Source: Tethya wilhelma (taxonomy: Eukaryota > Porifera > Demospongiae > Tethyida > Tethyidae). Taken from it: DNA of 64,000 bases. The position numbers and the translations under genes were made by a program. The stretch lies in NCBI GenBank assembly GCA_964030475.1, contig CAXIPT010000054.1, forward strand, positions 43,115 through 107,114, written 5' to 3'. Below, one piece after another: positions 21,091 to 32,131 of this stretch. The stretch's first letter is position 1. The number at the start of each line of letters is the position of its first letter. Below the pieces are notes generated by a model. It worked only from the letters and a program-made list of their open reading frames with translations. It ran no database searches and was not told the DNA's origin.

Positions 21091-24000
21091 GTGGCCTGTC
21101 TAGGATATTAGATAAGGAGGTGCTAACTAGTTCCGCGAGCGAAGCGAGTGGAAAAATTTTTGAAAGCCATGCCCACTTTTGGTCACGTGAGCGTAATTAT
21201 TAGTAGTTATTAAGTTGATAGAACAGCAAACACGAAAGGTCAAATAATCTGAGTGAGTTAGTTGTCTTCAAGATCTTCTAGAATCTCTACCATCTGCATC
21301 CTTCGGTGATGGCGCCTAGCAAACTCATCAATAGCTGCTGGAATGTCAATAGCAATATCTCGGTGGACATAGAGAAGGGACAATCCAGTCAAGCGAGTGG
21401 TAGTCATTGCCGATCGAAAGGGTGTCTTGATGCGTTTCAGTTCACTGAAGGATCTCTCGGCAGAACAAGAGGTTACTGGCAGTGTGCACAAAAATGTCAA
21501 AAGAGTTTTGATGTTGGGAAACATTGTACTGACTTGGCTCATGGTGAGTGAAGGGCTCGAGGGTAGGCTAGTCACTCCATGTTGTTCAAGCTGTTTTTTC
21601 CATTTCAGCTGCCAGCCACATAACTCACTGTCAAGGCACTCAGGTGATGGCAAGTCACATTCATACAACTCTGCAAGTTGCTGGACTTTGGAACTCAGCT
21701 CCTCAGCTTGAAGAGAGACAAGAACAGATGGCACTATAGAGAGGCCCAAGAGAGCTGTTTGCTGGTGTTTGCCAAATCTTGAGTTCATCTCAGAAAGGAG
21801 ATGATCAAGCAGAGGGATTGTTATTGTGCGGCAATAGAACTCACTTGGAGTATCAGCTGGCGTGTTACTGCGGTGAGTTTGCCTACCACATCTCCTTGGC
21901 AAAGATGGCACAGTACCAACAGCAGAGCACATACTTTCAATTGTGAGAAACCACTTAGCATGGTAAGTGTTTACATTCTCCCTGGCATCTTGAATTGTTG
22001 ATGTTACTGTCTCAATCTCCTTCACAGCACTCACAATATCTCTGGACTCTGCCTGTAGATTGGTCGTCAGGGCTTGGACATACTTCAGACAAGAGTTCGT
22101 GATAACAAGTGCACACAAAAAATCTGTTGTCGTTATTGCGAGCTGTAAGGCCCTTGCATCTGTGATGGAATCAGCACTCCAACTCCCAGGACCATCATTG
22201 CAAATACTCTCCATACACTCAACAACAGACTGATGGAGATTCTTGAAGATCTCAATAGCATCTATCCGTTGAACCCATCTCGTTCGGCACATGTCCTTCA
22301 ACTTGTGGATTCTTGAAGAGGGTTGGCAGCTGGATATTGCTCTCTCAAGGGCACTCTGGCGTTTGGGGTGAGCAGCAAAGAATTGGTACACTCTCCCAAT
22401 AACTCCCATCATGTTGCGAACACTCGTCACCTCAAGAGACTTAACAACAGCAAGGTTGAGACAGTGACTGGCACAATGCAGATACATTGCAAGTGGGTAC
22501 TGTGCTGTGATTAATGCTGCAGTACCATTTACAACACCAGCCATGTTTCCAGCTCCATCATAAGCTTGGCCACGAAGATTAGAGAGATCTAATCCATACC
22601 CTTCAAGTGTAGTGGTGATCTTCTCAGCAAGGGCTCGGCCAGATGTACCAGCATCACACTCAGTAAAGCCCACCAAATCCTCTCTCACAGCCAAAGTGTC
22701 ACTGTCAACGTACCGAAGTACAATGCTCAACTGTTCCTTGTTTGAAACATCACTCACTTCGTCGGCAATGACAGTGTACCACTTCGCAACTTTCACCTTA
22801 TCGATAATGTGCTGTCTCACTTGTAGAGAAAGGACCTCAACAATTTGGTTCTGGATGGTGTTCGAAGTGTAAGTGGCATTTCGGGCAGCTGTACTGAGGT
22901 GGTCTGCAAGGACTGTATCACCTGCATCAATCCTGAAGTTCAGCAGAGCTAAGAAATTGCCATGGTTGGTAGAGCTCAAGATATCTCTCTCGACATCAGC
23001 TGAACTGTCACGGTGACCACGCAGGGCTATGTTTTGTCTGCCACACAGCACGATTGTCTTCATGATCGAAGCAAGCTTTTGACGGTTGACCTCTACTCTC
23101 TCTGCCAAAGCACGATTAAGTCTGCTCTGGATTGATGGCTGCTGATTTGTCATGGTTTTCTTGAACTCCTCAAGTCGAACCATTGCTGTCAAGTGATAAT
23201 CCTTGGAGGCATGCTTTCGGAACTCCTCCAGAGCTTTAGCGAATGTAGTGAGCGGGCGGCTGACGAGGACACCAGGAGTAGATCCATGATATCCAGTTGA
23301 AGCAAAAAGAACACAAGGAAGACAATAACCGCCATTCTCCCTCTTACTATACACAAGCCAAGGAAAAGTTCGGAGCCATTGCTGCGGAAAAGAACGACCT
23401 TTTGTACCTAAAACGAATAATTTGGAGGTGGTCGAAAGTGGTTAGTGAGTAGGTTGTACCTCTCAGCACTGGTTGGGTTGCTCTGATGATCGATGAACTC
23501 TGCAACATCATCACAAAACTGACTACTGTCTAATGCTGGCCGCTTAGAAGCTGGAGGGTCACTATCAGAGGTACCAGAAGCTGTTTGCTCGTGAGAGGAA
23601 TCTGAATCTGTAATTCACATGACATGACTGTTAGTGCATTATTTTATATAACGTGTATGCATGCTTTTTTCACTCATATTAACCTGAATTGTCAATGGGG
23701 TTTACTACCTCTTCCTGATCACTTTCATGATCACTAGGACTGGTTGGTGGTGGTTGACTTCTTTGGAATTACTTCAGGATAGACATGTATCTTGCTGTGG
23801 TTCAAGCAGTCAGCTGAGCATGTGGTTTCTGGTTTCCTGCCTACCGTATACGTATGTATATTTTTCTGTACTTTGAACCTACTATAATACTATCAATGCA
23901 ATTGGTGGGCGTAGCTCAATATTGCTCGCTCGCTCTCATTAAGAAATTTTATACAAATAGACATGCACGCAGGAGTTTACAAGTTATAGTACTAGTCAGT

Positions 24001-24168
24001 AGCTATAGACTAGTAGGTATAGATCTAGTTTTTAACCAGCTTATCTGCTTCTTCTGCATGCGGAGAGGAGGAGCTGCCTGCAGATAATCGCTGGTCAACG
24101 AGTGGTAGCGGTGCTCTTTTTGTGGGCCAGGGGGGTGCTTGAGCACCCAGAGCACCCCCTTAAACACG
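21091..24168 (-). mobile_element. hAT-type DNA transposon inserted in BEL RT
   Basis: About 3.08 kb interrupt the BEL RT exactly between VSVRE and DRDSLRFLW, which are adjacent in the family. Ends are GTGGCCTGTCTA..AGGAGGTGCT on the left and, read inward from the right, TGGCGTGTTTAAGGGGGTGC, so terminal inverted repeats are imperfect. The right end also has a local palindrome (GGTGCTTGAGCACC). A clean 8-bp target duplication is not evident. It carries one transposase gene on the minus strand. Two stretches, about 21121-21257 and 23840-24168, are non-coding termini. Confidence 0.8.
21258..23765 (-). CDS. hAT transposase, ZMYM1/P52rIPK-like, nearly intact
   Basis: Catalyses hAT transposition; family relatives include ZMYM1-like and THAP-less P52rIPK-like proteins (DUF4371 plus hATC). 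The main frame (23354-21258, 698 aa) holds VIADEVSDVSNKEQL (first Asp), GQAYDGAGNMAG (second Asp), CRTRWVQR, and at the C-terminus CSAERSFSELKRIKT (catalytic Glu and dimerisation). Upstream, 23607-23405 adds LLTNHFRPPPNYSF, then a TTF-type finger start (KGRSFPQQWLRTFPWLVYS). The two join only if one base is missing in a T run near 23408. An intron at 23608-23683 joins a further exon (SPSDHESDQEEVVNPID) in phase. The true N-terminus is uncertain, with another frame change near 23765. Confidence 0.85.
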
Positions 24169-24850
24169 CCAGACCGAGACTCACTGCGGTTCCTGTGGAC
24201 TAACGACCTCGAATCAGAGAACCATGAACCCATTGCGTTCAGATTCACTCGTGTTGTATTTGGAGTGACAGCAAGTCCTTTCTTGCTTAATGCCACTATT
24301 AATCATCACTTGGAGACGTTCAGAAATGTGGATCCCACTTACGTCGATGACCTTGTGTCTGGAAGCCATGATGTAGCATCTGGTTGTGAACTTTATCTGA
24401 AGTCGAAACATCAACTTGCCACAGCTGGATATAAATTGAGAAAGTTTGTCACTAATTCTGCAGAAATACGCCGCATAATCATGGAGGAAGAAGGAACCTC
24501 TAGGGATGTTGGTGACCCAAGTCATGCTGAAGAAGATCAGGTGCGAACACCATTGACATACCTGAGACGACAAAGGTACTTGGTTTGTGCTGGAATGCAC
24601 CACTGGATGTGCTTTAATTTGATGTTGCAGAGATGATGAATGGGCTGGAGCCCACAAAGAGAAACCTTGTCAGTGTCACTGCCAAATTCTTCAATCCCCT
24701 TGGCATGTATCCAGTCAATATACTCTTCAAGATGTTTTGCCAACAGCTCTGTGAGGACAAAGTTGGATGGGATGACTTATTAACAGGACAATTCCTGGAG
24801 AGATGGGATCAGTTACTTTCAATGTTGAGAGGATCGAAAGTTATCAGTAT
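24169..24850 (+). pseudogene. BEL/Pao reverse transcriptase, second part
   Basis: Continuation of the RT after the hAT insertion. DSLRFLWTNDL, FRFTRVVFGVTASPFLLNAT and the catalytic box TYVDDLVSG are clear, then GYKLRKFVTNS. The end (24550-24850) gives KRNLVSVTAKFFNPLGMYP in another frame. RNase H, integrase and 3' LTR are absent: the element stops at hairpin L. Confidence 0.85.
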
Positions 24851-24854
24851 GTAT

Positions 24855-24980
24855 TACTTATTGCATGGGCTCTAGTGCCACCTGGAATTTATTTGCACAG
24901 CAGTGACGTAGTGCCCGAGGGTTCTACGTCACTGCTGTGTCAATAAATTTGTGTGCACGAGAGAAGCCCATGCAATAAAA
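24855..24980. repeat. Hairpin MITE L
   Basis: A 120-bp palindrome. Outer arms TTATTGCATGGGCT and AGCCCATGCAATAA enclose a perfect 16-bp stem, CACAGCAGTGACGTAG at 24896-24911 and its complement at 24924-24939, with a 12-base loop. It marks the 3' end of the BEL remnant. Confidence 0.8.
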
Positions 24981-25133
24981 AATTGTTGCATGAAGAACGA
25001 TTTTGATTGGTCAACGAACCCTTGTTCTAGATTCTTCTAAAAGCAGTATACTAGAATCTAGAACAGTATACTAGAATCTAGTTTACTGTATCTAGCTAGA
25101 AAGACAGTGAACTAAAAGACACCACTTGCTGAT

Positions 25134-26128
25134 GTGTCAAACCGCTTTGTTGATTTGACAAACCATAACGATCTTGAAAAATTTTATAAAGGATTTGTTC
25201 CTCCTAACACGCAAGCTAATTCTGAATGGGCTAAGCAGGCCCGTAGCAGGCTGCTTCAGAGTGGTGAGGCACAGGATGTGGGTGAGGCTCAAAGTGGGTG
25301 TGGTGTGGGCGTGACCGGATATTAATTGTTACGTATGGCTTGAATTACGCGTGCCATGGCCGGTCGGCCACATGCATCACAAACTTCAGGTCATTTACTC
25401 ACTGAATAAGTAGCTAATTCTATAATTTGTCTAGATAGCCACTTTGTTACAGCTATATGCAGCACACAGGCGCTTTAAATCATGCAGAATTGCAGCCAAC
25501 TGCACTGCAGCCGAACTCCCAAATAATTGCAAACGACCTTTACCATATTTCACGAGCAAAAAAGTGGTGCGGCCAAAGCCTCACCTGCCGCACCGCTTCC
25601 TACGGCCCTGCTAAGAATAATTTTAAGCTTTGGGCTGAGTGGAGGCGTACTTCACGACCTGATGATCCTGTTCCACTCGACATACTCTCTTGCGATGATG
25701 CATCTATCCTGAACAAATTGTTATCATTGTTTGTCATTGAAACCAGGAAGCAAGATGGAACCCGTTATCCTGCATCTCCTATAAATATGCTTCTGTTTGG
25801 GCTGAAAAGATATATGAAGACACTCAATCCTAAATCTTCCAACTTCCTTGATGAAAAAGATCCAAGGTTTGCAGGATTAAGGGGGACGCGAGACATTGTA
25901 GCTCAGAAATTGCATGAAGATGGCATTGGTGCCACAGTAAAGCATACACCTAGATGAAGAAACTCAACTGTGGACAGAAGACGTACTAGGATTAGATACC
26001 CCTAAGAACCTCCTCTATACGGTATTTTTTATGAATGGAAAGGTGTTGTGTTTAGGAGGAGGTCGAGAACACAAGTCACTAAAGCTATCACAGTTTACTT
26101 TTGGTGAAGATGAAGGTGGAGAATGTTA
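25134..26128 (+). pseudogene. Crypton/ZMYM-like tyrosine-recombinase-domain fragment
   Basis: Protein of the DUF3504/Crypton-like group (the domain also found in ZMYM2 and QRICH1). 25134-25236 gives LEKFYKGFVPPNTQANSEWA. After about 370 bp of unrelated sequence, 25605-25957 gives NNFKLWAEWRR, SLFVIETRKQDGTRYP, MLLFGLKRYM and NFLDEKDPRFAGLRGTRD. A one-base shift at about 25952 leads to LDEETQLW, LLYTVFFMNGKVLCLGGG and REHKSLKLSQF, the usual continuation. The catalytic C-terminal part is cut off at 26129 by repeat C. Degenerate and interrupted; a Crypton origin is inferred from domain type. Confidence 0.7.
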
Positions 26129-26170
26129 TTCCCAGTATGGTAGTACTGGGTACACAGGAATGGCACATAT

Positions 26171-27080
26171 ACTCTGCGCACTTAAGGCCCGGGTCACCTT
26201 GAAAATGATTGAAATTTTGCCTGAATTAAAATTTATAGAATATCAAATAGCTTTTCCTAATTTCTTTGCTTTACAACAAATTTTTGACCTTTCATTTTCA
26301 TGTTACGAAAATCTTGTTCCAAAATAATGAATACCGTAGATCTTCTAAAAATTCGTCACCTCTTATTATTCGGCACCCTTTACCAGATTTATTGAATTTA
26401 CCTCTAATTTTTCGGCAAAGGTCGTCATGTGTATATACTAACATATGCAATTGAGCATGCGCACGTGGGCACATGCGATGAATAATCTCTAAAAATTTGG
26501 CAAAGCTCAGACGTATTTAATTTACTTGCGCCGAATTTTAGAAGATTTACGGTATTCATGTAAATAATGATCGGTCAAAGAAACACACTAAACTATGAAT
26601 AATTAATTAGGCAGAAACCTTAGAAGGTTGCTATGGCAACCAAACTTTTTCAGTAGATCACTATTATCATGAACCTCTATAATCTTGATTGGGGTTATCG
26701 CTAATCGTATTGAGAACAGCAGGTGTGCATTATATGGAAAAAGCTGCATATCTTTCATCCAGATCAGTATTTTTTAACTCCAATTAAGATTTAGGCATAT
26801 ATTGATGAAAAAAATATTTGTACAAAAAATGGTTACACTAGCAACAGGGAAACATTTCCGCCTAATTAATTATTCATTTTTTGCTGATTCAGCAAATGTG
26901 AAACTCACATGACCAACTTTTGACTTAAGGATGTTTGAAATATCCCAAAAAATCTATACCTATGTTTCCATGGTTATTAATTAGTTAGTTTAAAAGTTAT
27001 GACCTTTCCGAATATTGATAAGATTATTTTACTATACATTATAAGGTATACTGTTGACCCAGGCCTTAAGTACACAGAGT
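26171..27080. mobile_element. TIR element M, non-autonomous
   Basis: 910 bp with terminal inverted repeats of about 26 bp (ACTCTGCGCACTTAAGGCC on the left, ACTCTGTGTACTTAAGGCC read inward from the right). No coding frame. It contains the smaller element N. Flanking C sequence is not contiguous, so the insertion was accompanied by a deletion. Confidence 0.75.
26329..26557. mobile_element. MITE N nested in M
   Basis: 229 bp with inverted repeats of about 26 bp starting GAATACCGTA(G/A)ATCTTCT and closing with the complement TTAGAAGATTTACGGTATTC. Non-coding. It lies entirely within element M. Confidence 0.8.
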
Positions 27081-27336
27081 AGGCACTACTATTTAGCTCT
27101 TTCTCTTTCTAATGAGCCCAAAAACATGGCCTAAAACCATCGCTAGAGTAACAAACACACATATGCCAATTTTTACACTCATGCATAATTCATAAGTTTC
27201 TAGAAAATTCGAATTGACGACCCTTTCCACACACAAAAGTGTGCGTTATTTGGAATTAAATGCAAGTTGCCTGGAACTATTTTGTGATACCTGGTTGCTC
27301 TTCGAGATGAGTCAAGAGTTTGATTAGCATAACATA

Positions 27337-28354
27337 TGTGACCCAATTTTGGAAAACCGACCAGATGTAGTAAAACTTTATTTGTAGTAATCGGCGATCG
27401 TAGTGTAATTTGCGACGCGCGCGCGAAATTAATTTTTTTGCAGCAATAGGGAGGGGCACACCTTGGCGAGCTGCAGACGTGATTTTACGGGTGGGGCTGC
27501 TGAGATATCAGCGTTTGAAGGCTAGCTTCTCTCCCGTTAGTACACGGGATGCGTTGCCATGTTCATTGATTAATAAGTACATGATGCAGCTGCTGCTGTG
27601 CATCTCATTATAATCTTGCATATTTAATGTGCAACAAAAAAAATGCATTGTTCATGAACTAAACACTTCTAGCAGAAAGAAATCTCTTCCAGATGATCAA
27701 AAGATGGCCCACAGTGTTGCAGAATCGCTGGGCTACGCGAGGAGCTGTTTATCTGTGCATAATAATGAATGAAATGTATTGTACATTGTGTATAATAAAT
27801 TTGCAATGAAATTTGTGGGGGAAAGAAGCTAAGCGCTTCTTATTATGGGCAATAAGTATTAGCTAAACTGTTTCCTACAGTTAGAATAGCTATAGAGCGA
27901 TAGCGCTTATTTCTGCGCCATTTATAGCTAAGTTACTCTAGTTACAGCCCACCCGCTACATTATTCTACTTAGTAAACTTACTTTCTCCCGGAAGGCTCC
28001 CTGGTCTTCTGTGTCTTTAAAAAGGCTCATAAAGTAAATTTTAACTAGCGCTTCAACTAACTTCATGCATATTCTGATACTACACTAAAATTGTACCACA
28101 AACATAAATTGTTTGTAACACGGATAGTATACGGAGTTTGTGTACTCGCGCTTAGCAACGTATTCGATCACGATTTTAACGAGTAAAATTGGAATGAACG
28201 GTCGGTATATTTAAGCTCATATCTCCAAAACTATAGCGCCTAGCCGCTTCAAATTTGGAAAATAGCTAGCTGCAATGACGTAGATTACAATGCAAGCGCT
28301 ATCTCAAAATTGGCATATTACTACATCTGGTCGGTTTTCCAAAATTTGGTCACA
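27337..28354 (-). mobile_element. TIR element B2 with TA target duplication
   Basis: 1,018 bp with TGTGACC...GGTCACA termini and the GACCAGATGTAGTA subterminal sequence. It is flanked by TA at 27335-27336 and 28355-28356. The empty site AACATATAAGAAAGG at about 28882-28896 shows that TA was duplicated, pointing to Tc1/mariner-type integration. Its interior is inverted relative to B1. No coding frame beyond short ones. Confidence 0.85.
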
Positions 28355-28384
28355 TATAAGAAAGGCAAGTAAATCTTATGATAC

Positions 28385-28748
28385 CAGTGGCGGATCCAGG
28401 GGTGGTTCACAGGGTTCCACGGAAACCCGCTTTCAGCTGAGACCTCGCATTATAATTAACTGTGCAGATTGGAAAAGGCCAAGCTGGATCTCTCCTTTTA
28501 ACTTAAAATACTAAAAGCAACTAAAAATCACGCTGAATATTAGTCTTTTGTGAAAAATATAGAGTTTCTGTCTCTTTCTTGCCGTTTTTTTCTTCCATTG
28601 AGGCTTTTTTGGCAAAACTTTAGCTGCGCGAGTGCTAAAGGGGCGGAACTGTTGGGACCAAAAGTGGGTGTGGTTATGTAAGAATTTTTTGCGCGCTCCG
28701 CGCGCATTGATTAGAACCCCCCTATTCTATTTCCTAGATCCGCCACTG
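28385..28748 (+). mobile_element. Short TIR element G1, 5-bp target duplication
   Basis: 364 bp with termini CAGTGGCGGATCCAGG and CCTAGATCCGCCACTG, flanked by GATAC at 28380-28384 and 28749-28753. The uninterrupted sequence TTATGATACAGG at about 28908 confirms the duplication. Non-coding; hAT-like termini, but only five duplicated bases are seen. Confidence 0.85.
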
Positions 28749-29030
28749 GATACAGCTCCTGCCTCCAAATGACTGAGATGTGGAGATGTGTATTTCACTT
28801 CAGTATCAAGCAGGCTACACAACTTACTATTTTGTGATACCTGGTTGCTCTTCGAGATGAATCAGGACTTTGATTAGCATAACATATAAGAAAGGCAAGT
28901 AAATCTTATGATACAGGTCCTGCCTCCAAATGACTGAGATGTGGAGATGTGTGTTTCACGTCAGTATCAAGCAGGCAACACAACTTACTCAGCAGCCTGC
29001 ACGTCAGGTCACAGGAACCTATATTGAGGT

Positions 29031-29080
29031 AAGTTTGGTTCGTTCAATTAATGTTTAATGAACAAACCAAAATTACCCCG
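29031..29080. repeat. Short imperfect hairpin
   Basis: GGTAAGTTTGGTTCGTTCA pairs with TGAACAAACCAAAATTACC across a loop of about 12 bases. It lies just upstream of PLE2; its role is unknown. Confidence 0.5.
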
Positions 29081-29095
29081 GAATAAGTCACTTCC

Positions 29096-30391
29096 CTGGT
29101 AGAAGTCTGCCTATAAACAACATATTTTCTGTATCAAGGAACATTCTATGGACAAACAAAAGGAGCAGCCATGGGATCACCGGTATCACCAGTGGTAGCA
29201 AACATCTTCATGAAACACATGGAAGAAGCCATTAGGACCTGTCCACACTCCCTGCGGAGTTGGTAGAGATACATTGATGTGTTCGCAATTGTCAAAAAGG
29301 GAACAACGGATGGCACACTATCTCATTTGAACAGTTTCTATCAGACAATTCAGTTCACCGCTGAGGTTGAAGAAGATGGCCAACTACCATTCCTGGATGC
29401 CTTGGTAAGATGGAAAGAAGATGGAGGACTGGTAACATCAGTGTACAGGAAGAGTATACACACAGACCGATATCTATCTTTCAAATCACACCACTCGATA
29501 TCAGTGAAGAGAGGAGTCGCAAACTGCTTATTCAGAAGAGCCAAGGACATCACGAGTGACAAAGATTCCCTGAGTTGTGAGCAATCACACCTCGAGGAAG
29601 TGCTGAAGGGGAACAGCTACTCCAGTGTCGTGAATGAAGCAAAGAACAGGCAGCTGCTGACACCTAATAGGACAGATTCAGAGGATGAACCGTTGGCAAC
29701 AGCTGTGGTTTCGTATTACCAAGCAACAAGCGAAGCAGTCAGGAGGATCCTGAAGGATTATAATATACGTGCAGCTTTCAGATCACCACCAGCACTCAGC
29801 CGACTCCTGACCAGAGTGAAAGACCCTCTCGTTAGAGAACAGAGAGTGTATAAAATCAATTGTACCTGCGGATAATGCTATATAGGAGAGACAGGAAGAC
29901 CAATGGCTACTAGAATGAAAGAACATTTTGCTGCATGCAAGTATGGCCAATTTGAGAGATCAGCTGTTGTAGAACACAGCTGGCATGAAATGGATTGGTA
30001 CTGGATGTGGAAGAGAATCACAAGGAAAGACTTGTGAAGGAAGCACTCTACATCAGGACAACAGACCCAAGAATTAGACTGAACAGAAATGAAGGGAAAG
30101 AGATCTCTCAAGTCTGCCTCCAACTCAAACAGAAGTTCAAGCCCCGCCCTGGTCACCAACATCATAATTGAGACGCTAACTGCAATTTGAGTGGGAGCCA
30201 CGCCCACTCTGGAGAGGTGATGTCACATGCCTCCACTGAGCGTGTGTGAACATTGAACATTGATATAACTGTTGATTTCATGCATGTTTTCTCATTATTT
30301 GCCCTGATGATGGTAACTGCAATGTTACCGAAACGTTGGCAGAATTAAAGTTTGATATTTTCAATCTGCATACTGGGTTGGTGAACAAGAA
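29096..30391 (+). mobile_element. Penelope-like retroelement copy PLE2
   Basis: Second PLE, about 1.3 kb, truncated at the same 5' position as PLE1 (CTGGTAGAAGTC). It encodes AAMGSPVSPVVANIFM, then an in-frame TAG (29264-29266) at the same place as in PLE1, and RYIDVF, where one Asp of the YVDD box is lost by a 3-bp deletion. 29279-29875 is open for 198 codons, ending at a TAA where PLE1 has GVCYIGE. GIY-YIG remains continue to about 30130 (CYIGETGRPMATRMKEH), with later frameshifts. The 3' end has an intact hammerhead-like motif, and C copy 7 begins immediately after GGTTGGTGAACAAGAA. Confidence 0.85.
30300..30341 (+). ncRNA. Hammerhead-ribozyme-like motif in PLE2 3' end
   Basis: CTGATGA at 30304-30310, a stem GGTAAC/GTTACC (30312-30317 and 30324-30329) with a 6-base loop, then GAAACGTT at 30330-30337. 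TGCC (30300-30303) can pair with GGCA (30338-30341) as stem I. The order fits a hammerhead core with the very short ACGT stem III known from Penelope-like elements. One extra U between CUGAUGA and stem II departs from the consensus. Self-cleavage is an inference. Confidence 0.5.
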
Positions 30392-31417
30392 TTCCCAGTA
30401 CTGTAGTACTGGGTACATAGGAATGGCACGGGTGCCCCATTAGCGCAATACAAATATTTACGCGAATAACTCTGCAAAAACCGAGTGCTTAAGTTGGCAC
30501 TAAAAGGCTTCTTAAGCTACTATTTAGCTCTTTCTCTTTCTAACAAGCCTAAAAACATGGCCTAAAACCCTCGCTAAAGTACCAAACAAAAACATGCCAA
30601 ACCTCCAATTTTCTCCATCTTCTTTTTATTATTCTTCTATGTTGGCAAGCCTTTTCTCAGAGACCGCTCACTTTCAGAAGCTGTTTCTTAAACAAATAAA
30701 CTTGGTATCTTTGTCTTCAGCCGCTTTTTGCATCGGTTATTCGTTTCGTTTCTAGCTGAGTCACTAGATACAAGACGAAAAGCGCCTTCTCCGTATGGCA
30801 GCCATTCATTTCTCTACTCAATTCATTAGCTACTGTGGAAATCAAAGTGACGCCCTTTTCCAGTTAGACAAGTGTGCGTTATTTGGAATCCAAATATTCG
30901 CTGCCTGTCCGTTTTACCTGAAGATTTCTGGTTGTGCTGAAGTCTCTGTAACCCGCTACCGGTACCTTTCAGCCTTGAATATTCAGGAAGTCATTATAAG
31001 AAGATGAGCAGCTGCTTCACTGACATTGCTCAGTGATATTGTAGATTATAACATAAGCTTATATCCATGCTGATAGTGTACAAGTAACTACCATATACAC
31101 ACGAACATAACTGTGATGTAGAATTATGAAAAAATGAGAACAAACAAGTGAATAAAACATTGGAAATGTAATGAGACATAGGAATGGCCAAATCGTAAAA
31201 AAGGAAGCAAACAAGATGGAATGGCTGTTTGAGTGTGTAAAGAATTATTCCTATGGGCAACATGAGGGACTCAATATGGAAAGAGAGTACTATATGCAGC
31301 CCACACAGGAATGATTCTGCACACACTCAAACAGCCATTTCATCTTGTTTGCTTCCTTTTTTTTACGATTTGGCCATTTCTATGTCTCATTACATTTCCA
31401 ATGTTTTTTTCACATGT
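30392..31417 (+). mobile_element. Repeat C, copy 7 (full length)
   Basis: Complete C copy: palindromic tip CCCAGTAC-TGTA-GTACTGGG, body, and hairpin D at about 31145-31417. It is inserted directly at the 3' end of PLE2. Confidence 0.85.
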
Positions 31418-31661
31418 ATAATTTAATAATGACTAATACCCAACCAGAAACTTACTTACGAAAGAGGCACACCTTGGCGAGATGCAGACGTAATTTTACT
31501 GGTTGGGCTGCTTCTAATGCTGAGATATAAGCGCTTGAATGCAGCTATGTCAGCCATGGCTAGCTTTTCTCCCATTAGTACACAGGATGCATTGCCAAAT
31601 TCATTGATTAATTATTCTGTTCAAGTACATGATGCAGCTGCTGCTGCGTATCTAATATGCA
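31418..31661. other. Fragment of B-like element
   Basis: 31465-31640 resembles the interior of element B (GGCACACCTTGGCGAG, TGCAGACGTAATTTTA, CTCCCATTAGTACACAGGAT), as in B2 at 27450-27590. No termini are seen. Confidence 0.55.
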
Positions 31662-32131
31662 CAAGTAATAAAAATTTCAAAAAAATGAAGAGTGTAGGAA
31701 TGGGCAGTGCAGGAAAAAGTAGTGAAACAAGGAATGTCTCAATTTCGGCACATGACTACTTCATTTTTTCTCTTTTTTTATTATTCCTCATCATATGCAT
31801 TTTGTATAATCAATAACATAACATAATCAATCCTTAATACTTGCAATGATATCGATCTGTACAATCATAGTTTCAAGTTTATAGATTCAAATTGTCTCCA
31901 ATCGGTTAGGTAGGAATATGAAGTATCAAATTTGAAGTATCATATTATCTAGTTGGACAACCTGCTAATAATAATAGTGGTTAAATTGCAAAACTATTCT
32001 ATAGGACTGTTACAATAGGGCATAAAAAATGAAGTAGTCATGTGCCGAAAATAAGACATTCCTTGTTTCACTCCTTTTTCCTGCACTGCCCATTCCTACA
32101 CTCTTTATTTGTTTGAAATTTTTATTAGCAC
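31662..32131. repeat. Foldback element S2
   Basis: About 470 bp with long inverted arms (about 31664-31772 and 32026-32131): AAAAATTTCAAAAAAATGAA, GTGTAGGAATGGGCAGTGC, CGGCACATGACTACTTCA and their complements. The 250-base spacer is non-coding. A single arm is at 5928-6035. Confidence 0.8.

Larger units (their letters stand above)
26129..28990 (+). mobile_element. Repeat C, copy 6 (C'), with four insertions
   Basis: Starts TTCCCAGTATGG at 26129 and contains C' body segments at 27081-27336 and 28355-28990, interrupted by elements M (with N inside), B2 and G1. The last part is duplicated: the stretch ACCTGGTTGCTCTTCGAGAT to TCTTATGATAC occurs at about 27290-28384 with insertions and again, uninterrupted, at 28840-28918. 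The second copy serves as an empty-site control for B2 and G1. Confidence 0.8.

Noticed and set aside
21306..22872. Plus-strand frames opposite the hAT transposase
   Set aside because: Antisense shadows of a 698-codon frame with catalytic motifs.
23404..23455. A 52-base intron in the hAT gene with good borders and a CTAAC branch site
   Set aside because: The sequence inside it encodes family-conserved LLTNHFRPPPNY, and removing it puts the rest in the wrong frame; a one-base loss explains it better.
25237..25604. Intron or TIR element inside the Crypton-like gene
   Set aside because: No clear GT..AG pair in phase and only weak similarity between the ends; left as unrelated sequence.
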